Assembly (NCBI GenBank): GCA_036555755.1 | Contig: DATBKS010000140.1 | Span: forward strand, 1 to 7,618 | Reading direction: 5' to 3' | Source of the DNA: JAICJR01 sp036555755 | GTDB lineage: Bacteria > Actinomycetota > Thermoleophilia > Solirubrobacterales > Thermoleophilaceae | Length of the DNA: 7,618 nucleotides | Shown here: positions 5,548 through 7,618 of the stretch, piece by piece | How positions within the stretch are numbered: the stretch's first letter is position 1 | Layout: each line of letters begins with the position of its first letter | Notes under the pieces: model-generated | What the model saw: only the letters and a program-made list of their open reading frames with translations | The model's database searches: none | What the model was told of the DNA's origin: nothing | Translations under genes and position numbers: made by a program

Positions 5548-6406
5548 GTCGATAGCCACGCTCGTGCGGCCGCTGATCGGCGAGCCGGTGGGCGACCCCG
5601 AGCCGCTCGACGGCGGGATCACGAACCGCAACTTCAGGGTGCGGACGGACAAGGGCGACTTCGTCGTGCGGCTCTTCGGCGCCAGCGCGTCGCAGCTCGG
5701 GATCGACCGCAGCGCCGAGCGCGCGGCCACCGAGGGAGCTGCCCGCGCCGGCGTCGGTCCGGACGTCGTTGCGTTCACCGACGAGCTGCTCGTGACCACC
5801 TTCATCGAGGGCGAGCCGATGCCGCGACTCCGGCTCGAGGAGACGGCCGCCGCGCTGCGCGCCGTGCACGAGGGCCCCGACCTCCCCACCACGTTCTCGG
5901 GCGTGGCCGTGGCCGAGGACTACGCGGCCAAGGCGGCGTCGCTGCCCGACGACTACGACGGGGCGCTCGCGGTGGGCAGGGAGATCGAAGCTGCGCTGAG
6001 CGGACCGGAGCACGAGGCGGTCCCGTGCCACAACGACCTGCTGAACGCCAACCTGATCTGGGACGGCTCGCGCGTGCGGATCGTCGACTGGGAGTACGCG
6101 GGAAACGGCGACCGCTACTTCGACCTCGGCAACCTCTCGATCAACAACGAGCTGTCCGAGGACGACGACGAGCGGCTGCTCGCCGCCTACTTCGGCGAGC
6201 CGTGCACGGCGGGGCGGTTCGCCTCGCTACGCCTGATGCGGATCGTGTCCGATCTGCGCGAGGCGATGTGGGGCGTCCTCCAGGAGGGCATCTCGGACCT
6301 CGACTTCGACTTCAAGGACTACGCGACCACGCACTTCGCGCGCCTGCGCGAGTCCGCGGCCGACTCGCGCTACCGCGGCTGGCTGGAGGAGGCGGCCCGT
6401 GGCTAG
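5528..6406 (+). CDS. Choline/ethanolamine kinase-like phosphotransferase (APH fold)
   Basis: This 292-residue kinase of the APH/choline kinase fold would transfer the ATP gamma-phosphate to a small alcohol. Visible features are a nucleotide loop GGITNRNF (29 to 36), VVRLF with Arg48 in the ATP-anchoring strand, the catalytic Brenner-type motif HNDLLNAN (168 to 175, with Asp170 as probable base and Asn175), and VDWEYAG (186 to 192) with metal-binding Asp187. The signature 'HND...N' followed by 'DWEYAGNGDRYFDLGN' is that of LicA-type choline and ethanolamine kinases rather than typical aminoglycoside kinases. Its start lies 20 nt inside the regulator gene in another frame; no strong Shine-Dalgarno is seen, so it is probably translationally coupled. 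It overlaps the flavoprotein gene by 8 nt. Alternative substrates include hydroxylysine-like, N-methylethanolamine-like or other amino alcohols. Confidence 0.85.
   Translation: MCPHTSESIATLVRPLIGEPVGDPEPLDGGITNRNFRVRTDKGDFVVRLFGASASQLGIDRSAERAATEGAARAGVGPDVVAFTDELLVTTFIEGEPMPRLRLEETAAALRAVHEGPDLPTTFSGVAVAEDYAAKAASLPDDYDGALAVGREIEAALSGPEHEAVPCHNDLLNANLIWDGSRVRIVDWEYAGNGDRYFDLGNLSINNELSEDDDERLLAAYFGEPCTAGRFASLRLMRIVSDLREAMWGVLQEGISDLDFDFKDYATTHFARLRESAADSRYRGWLEEAARG
6385..6389 (+). promoter_or_regulatory. Shine-Dalgarno fixing a GTG start for the flavoprotein
   Basis: GGAGG, within GGAGGAGG (6385 to 6392), lies 9 nt before GTG 6399. It favours that codon over the in-frame GTGs at 6411 and 6414, and it is encoded within the last codons of the kinase gene. 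Confidence 0.65.
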
Positions 6407-7618
6407 GCGCGTGGTGGAGCTGCCGGCCGCGGCGCAGTGCGTGATCATCGGCGGCGGCGTGGGCGGCACGAGCGTGGCCTACCACCTGGCGCAGCTCGGG
6501 ATGAAGGACGTGGTGCTGGTGGACCGCAACCAGCTCACGAGCGGCTCGACCTTCCATTCCGCCGGGCTCGTCGGGCAGCTGCGCGGCTCGGTCTCCCTGA
6601 CCAAGATGATGATGTACAGCGTTGAGCTGTACCGGCGGCTGCGCGAGGAGTCGGAGTTCGATCCGGGCTGGAGCGAGGTGGGGTCGTTGCGGCTCGCCTC
6701 CTCGCAGCCGCGCATGGAGGAGCTGCGCCGGCAGGCCGGCTGGGCCAAGACGTTCGGCCTGCCGCTCGAACTGATCTCAGCCGACGAGGCCAAGGCGCTG
6801 TTCCCGCTGATGTCCACCGAGGGCGTGCTCGGCGCGGTGCACCTCCCCACCGACGGCTACCTCGATCCCTCCCAGCTCACCTACGCGCTGGCCGACGGCG
6901 CGCGCCGCGGCGGCGTGCAGATCTTCACGAACACGCGCGTGACCGGCATCGACGTCGAGGGCGGGCGCGTGACCGGCGTGAACACCGAGCGCGGCGACAT
7001 CCGCGCCGAGATCGTGGTGAACGCCGGCGGCATGTTCGCGGCCGAGGTCGGGCGCATGGCGGGTGTGCGCGTGCCGCTCGTGCCGATGGCCCACGAGTAC
7101 ATGGTCACCCAGCCGCTGCCCGGTCGCTCGCCGGGCGAGCAGCTCCCCACCCTGCGCGATCCCGACCTCCTAATCTACTTCCGCGAGGACGGCGCCGGGC
7201 TCGTGATGGGCGGCTACGAGCGCCACTGCGCACCCTGGTCGCTGACGAACGACGGCGCGGGCTTCGACGCCATCCCGCAGGACTTCAACGGCCGCCTGCT
7301 CGAGGAGGACTGGGACCGCTTCGAGGAGATCGTCGACAACTCCAAGGTGCGCGTCCCGGCGATGACGGACGTGAAGGTGACGAAGCTGATCAACGGACCC
7401 GAGGCGTTTACGCCGGACGGCGAGTTCTGCCTCGGCGAGACAGAGGTGCGCGGCCTGTTCGTGGCCGCGGGCTTCTGCGCCCACGGCCTGGCGGGTGCAG
7501 GCGGCATCGGCAAGGTCGTGGCCGAGTGGATCGTGGACGGGGAGCCGCAGATCGACCTCTGGCACATGGACATCCGCCGCTTCGGCCGCCAGTACCGCTC
7601 GCCGGCCTACACGCTCGC
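6399..7618 (+). CDS. Dimethylglycine/sarcosine dehydrogenase-like FAD oxidoreductase, partial (C-terminus beyond right edge)
   Basis: 406 codons of a DAO-fold flavoprotein are visible before the window ends. The N-terminus has the dinucleotide motif GGGVGG (18 to 23) and an acidic residue (Asp42) that would bind the FAD ribose. It continues with QLTSGSTFHSAGLVGQLR (45 to 62), the dimethylglycine and sarcosine dehydrogenase signature in which the histidine (here His53) is the covalent FAD attachment site in characterised relatives. A Gly-rich FAD-binding segment GFCAHGLAGAGGIGK occurs at 358 to 372, followed by LWHMDIRRFG (387 to 396), which leads into the FAO linker domain. Family members usually have more than 800 residues, with a C-terminal GcvT-like folate-binding module that captures the released one-carbon unit; that part lies outside the window. 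The likely reaction is oxidative N-demethylation of a methylated glycine or related amine. The GTG start has a good Shine-Dalgarno and overlaps the kinase by 8 nt. Confidence 0.88.
   Translation, partial: MARRVVELPAAAQCVIIGGGVGGTSVAYHLAQLGMKDVVLVDRNQLTSGSTFHSAGLVGQLRGSVSLTKMMMYSVELYRRLREESEFDPGWSEVGSLRLASSQPRMEELRRQAGWAKTFGLPLELISADEAKALFPLMSTEGVLGAVHLPTDGYLDPSQLTYALADGARRGGVQIFTNTRVTGIDVEGGRVTGVNTERGDIRAEIVVNAGGMFAAEVGRMAGVRVPLVPMAHEYMVTQPLPGRSPGEQLPTLRDPDLLIYFREDGAGLVMGGYERHCAPWSLTNDGAGFDAIPQDFNGRLLEEDWDRFEEIVDNSKVRVPAMTDVKVTKLINGPEAFTPDGEFCLGETEVRGLFVAAGFCAHGLAGAGGIGKVVAEWIVDGEPQIDLWHMDIRRFGRQYRSPAYTL

Noticed and set aside
4732..5892. 386-codon minus-strand frame opposite the regulator and kinase
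   Set aside because: It is low-complexity antisense translation without recognisable domains; both opposite genes carry intact conserved motifs.
5528..6406. Aminoglycoside resistance phosphotransferase
   Set aside because: The fold is shared, but the HND...N and DWEYAG...DLGN signatures and the amine-catabolic neighbours point to a choline/ethanolamine-type kinase rather than a resistance gene.

Overview
The window is GC-rich, has tightly packed genes, and carries a near-consensus TTGACA/TATAAA promoter. Several proteins look actinobacterial: a 'WEGCPS' DF-family thioredoxin-like protein, a HutC-type GntR regulator and a zinc-free quinone oxidoreductase. My best guess is a high-GC Actinomycetota chromosome, perhaps of the Thermoleophilia/Solirubrobacterales type. 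The lineage is inferred from overall protein style, not from a marker gene.

Layout. A minus-strand housekeeping or stress cluster fills positions 1 to 3097. In transcription order it encodes an NADPH:quinone reductase-like MDR enzyme (3097 to 2126), a DEAD-box RNA helicase with a DbpA-type C-terminal RNA-binding domain (2093 to 651), a cyclophilin peptidyl-prolyl isomerase (654 to 193) and the start of a DF-family thioredoxin-fold protein (203 to beyond the left edge). The last three genes overlap by 4 and 11 nt, so they are probably co-transcribed and translationally coupled.

A 124-bp divergent intergenic region (3098 to 3221) separates this cluster from a plus-strand operon. It holds the promoter and, at the expected transcription start, a 16-bp palindrome that closely resembles the DasR/NagR (HutC subfamily) operator core TGGTCTAGACCA. 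The plus-strand operon encodes an APC-superfamily permease of the amino acid/choline type (3222 to 4763), a GntR/HutC regulator with a UTRA ligand domain (4771 to 5547), a choline/ethanolamine-kinase-like phosphotransferase (5528 to 6406) and the N-terminal two-fifths to one-half of a dimethylglycine/sarcosine dehydrogenase-like flavoprotein (6399 to beyond the right edge). Gaps are 7 nt or less, or are overlaps.

How the genes work together (inference). The operon reads as a self-regulated uptake and catabolic unit for a small amine, probably an N-methylated amine or amino alcohol of the choline, dimethylglycine, sarcosine or ethanolamine type. The permease would import it, the kinase would phosphorylate an alcohol group, and the flavoprotein would oxidatively demethylate an N-methyl substrate. 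The HutC protein would repress the promoter through the palindrome until its ligand appears. Pairing a choline-kinase-like enzyme with an N-demethylating dehydrogenase under one HutC regulator is the most interesting point here. I see no RNA genes, CRISPR arrays, insertion sequences or convincing terminators.
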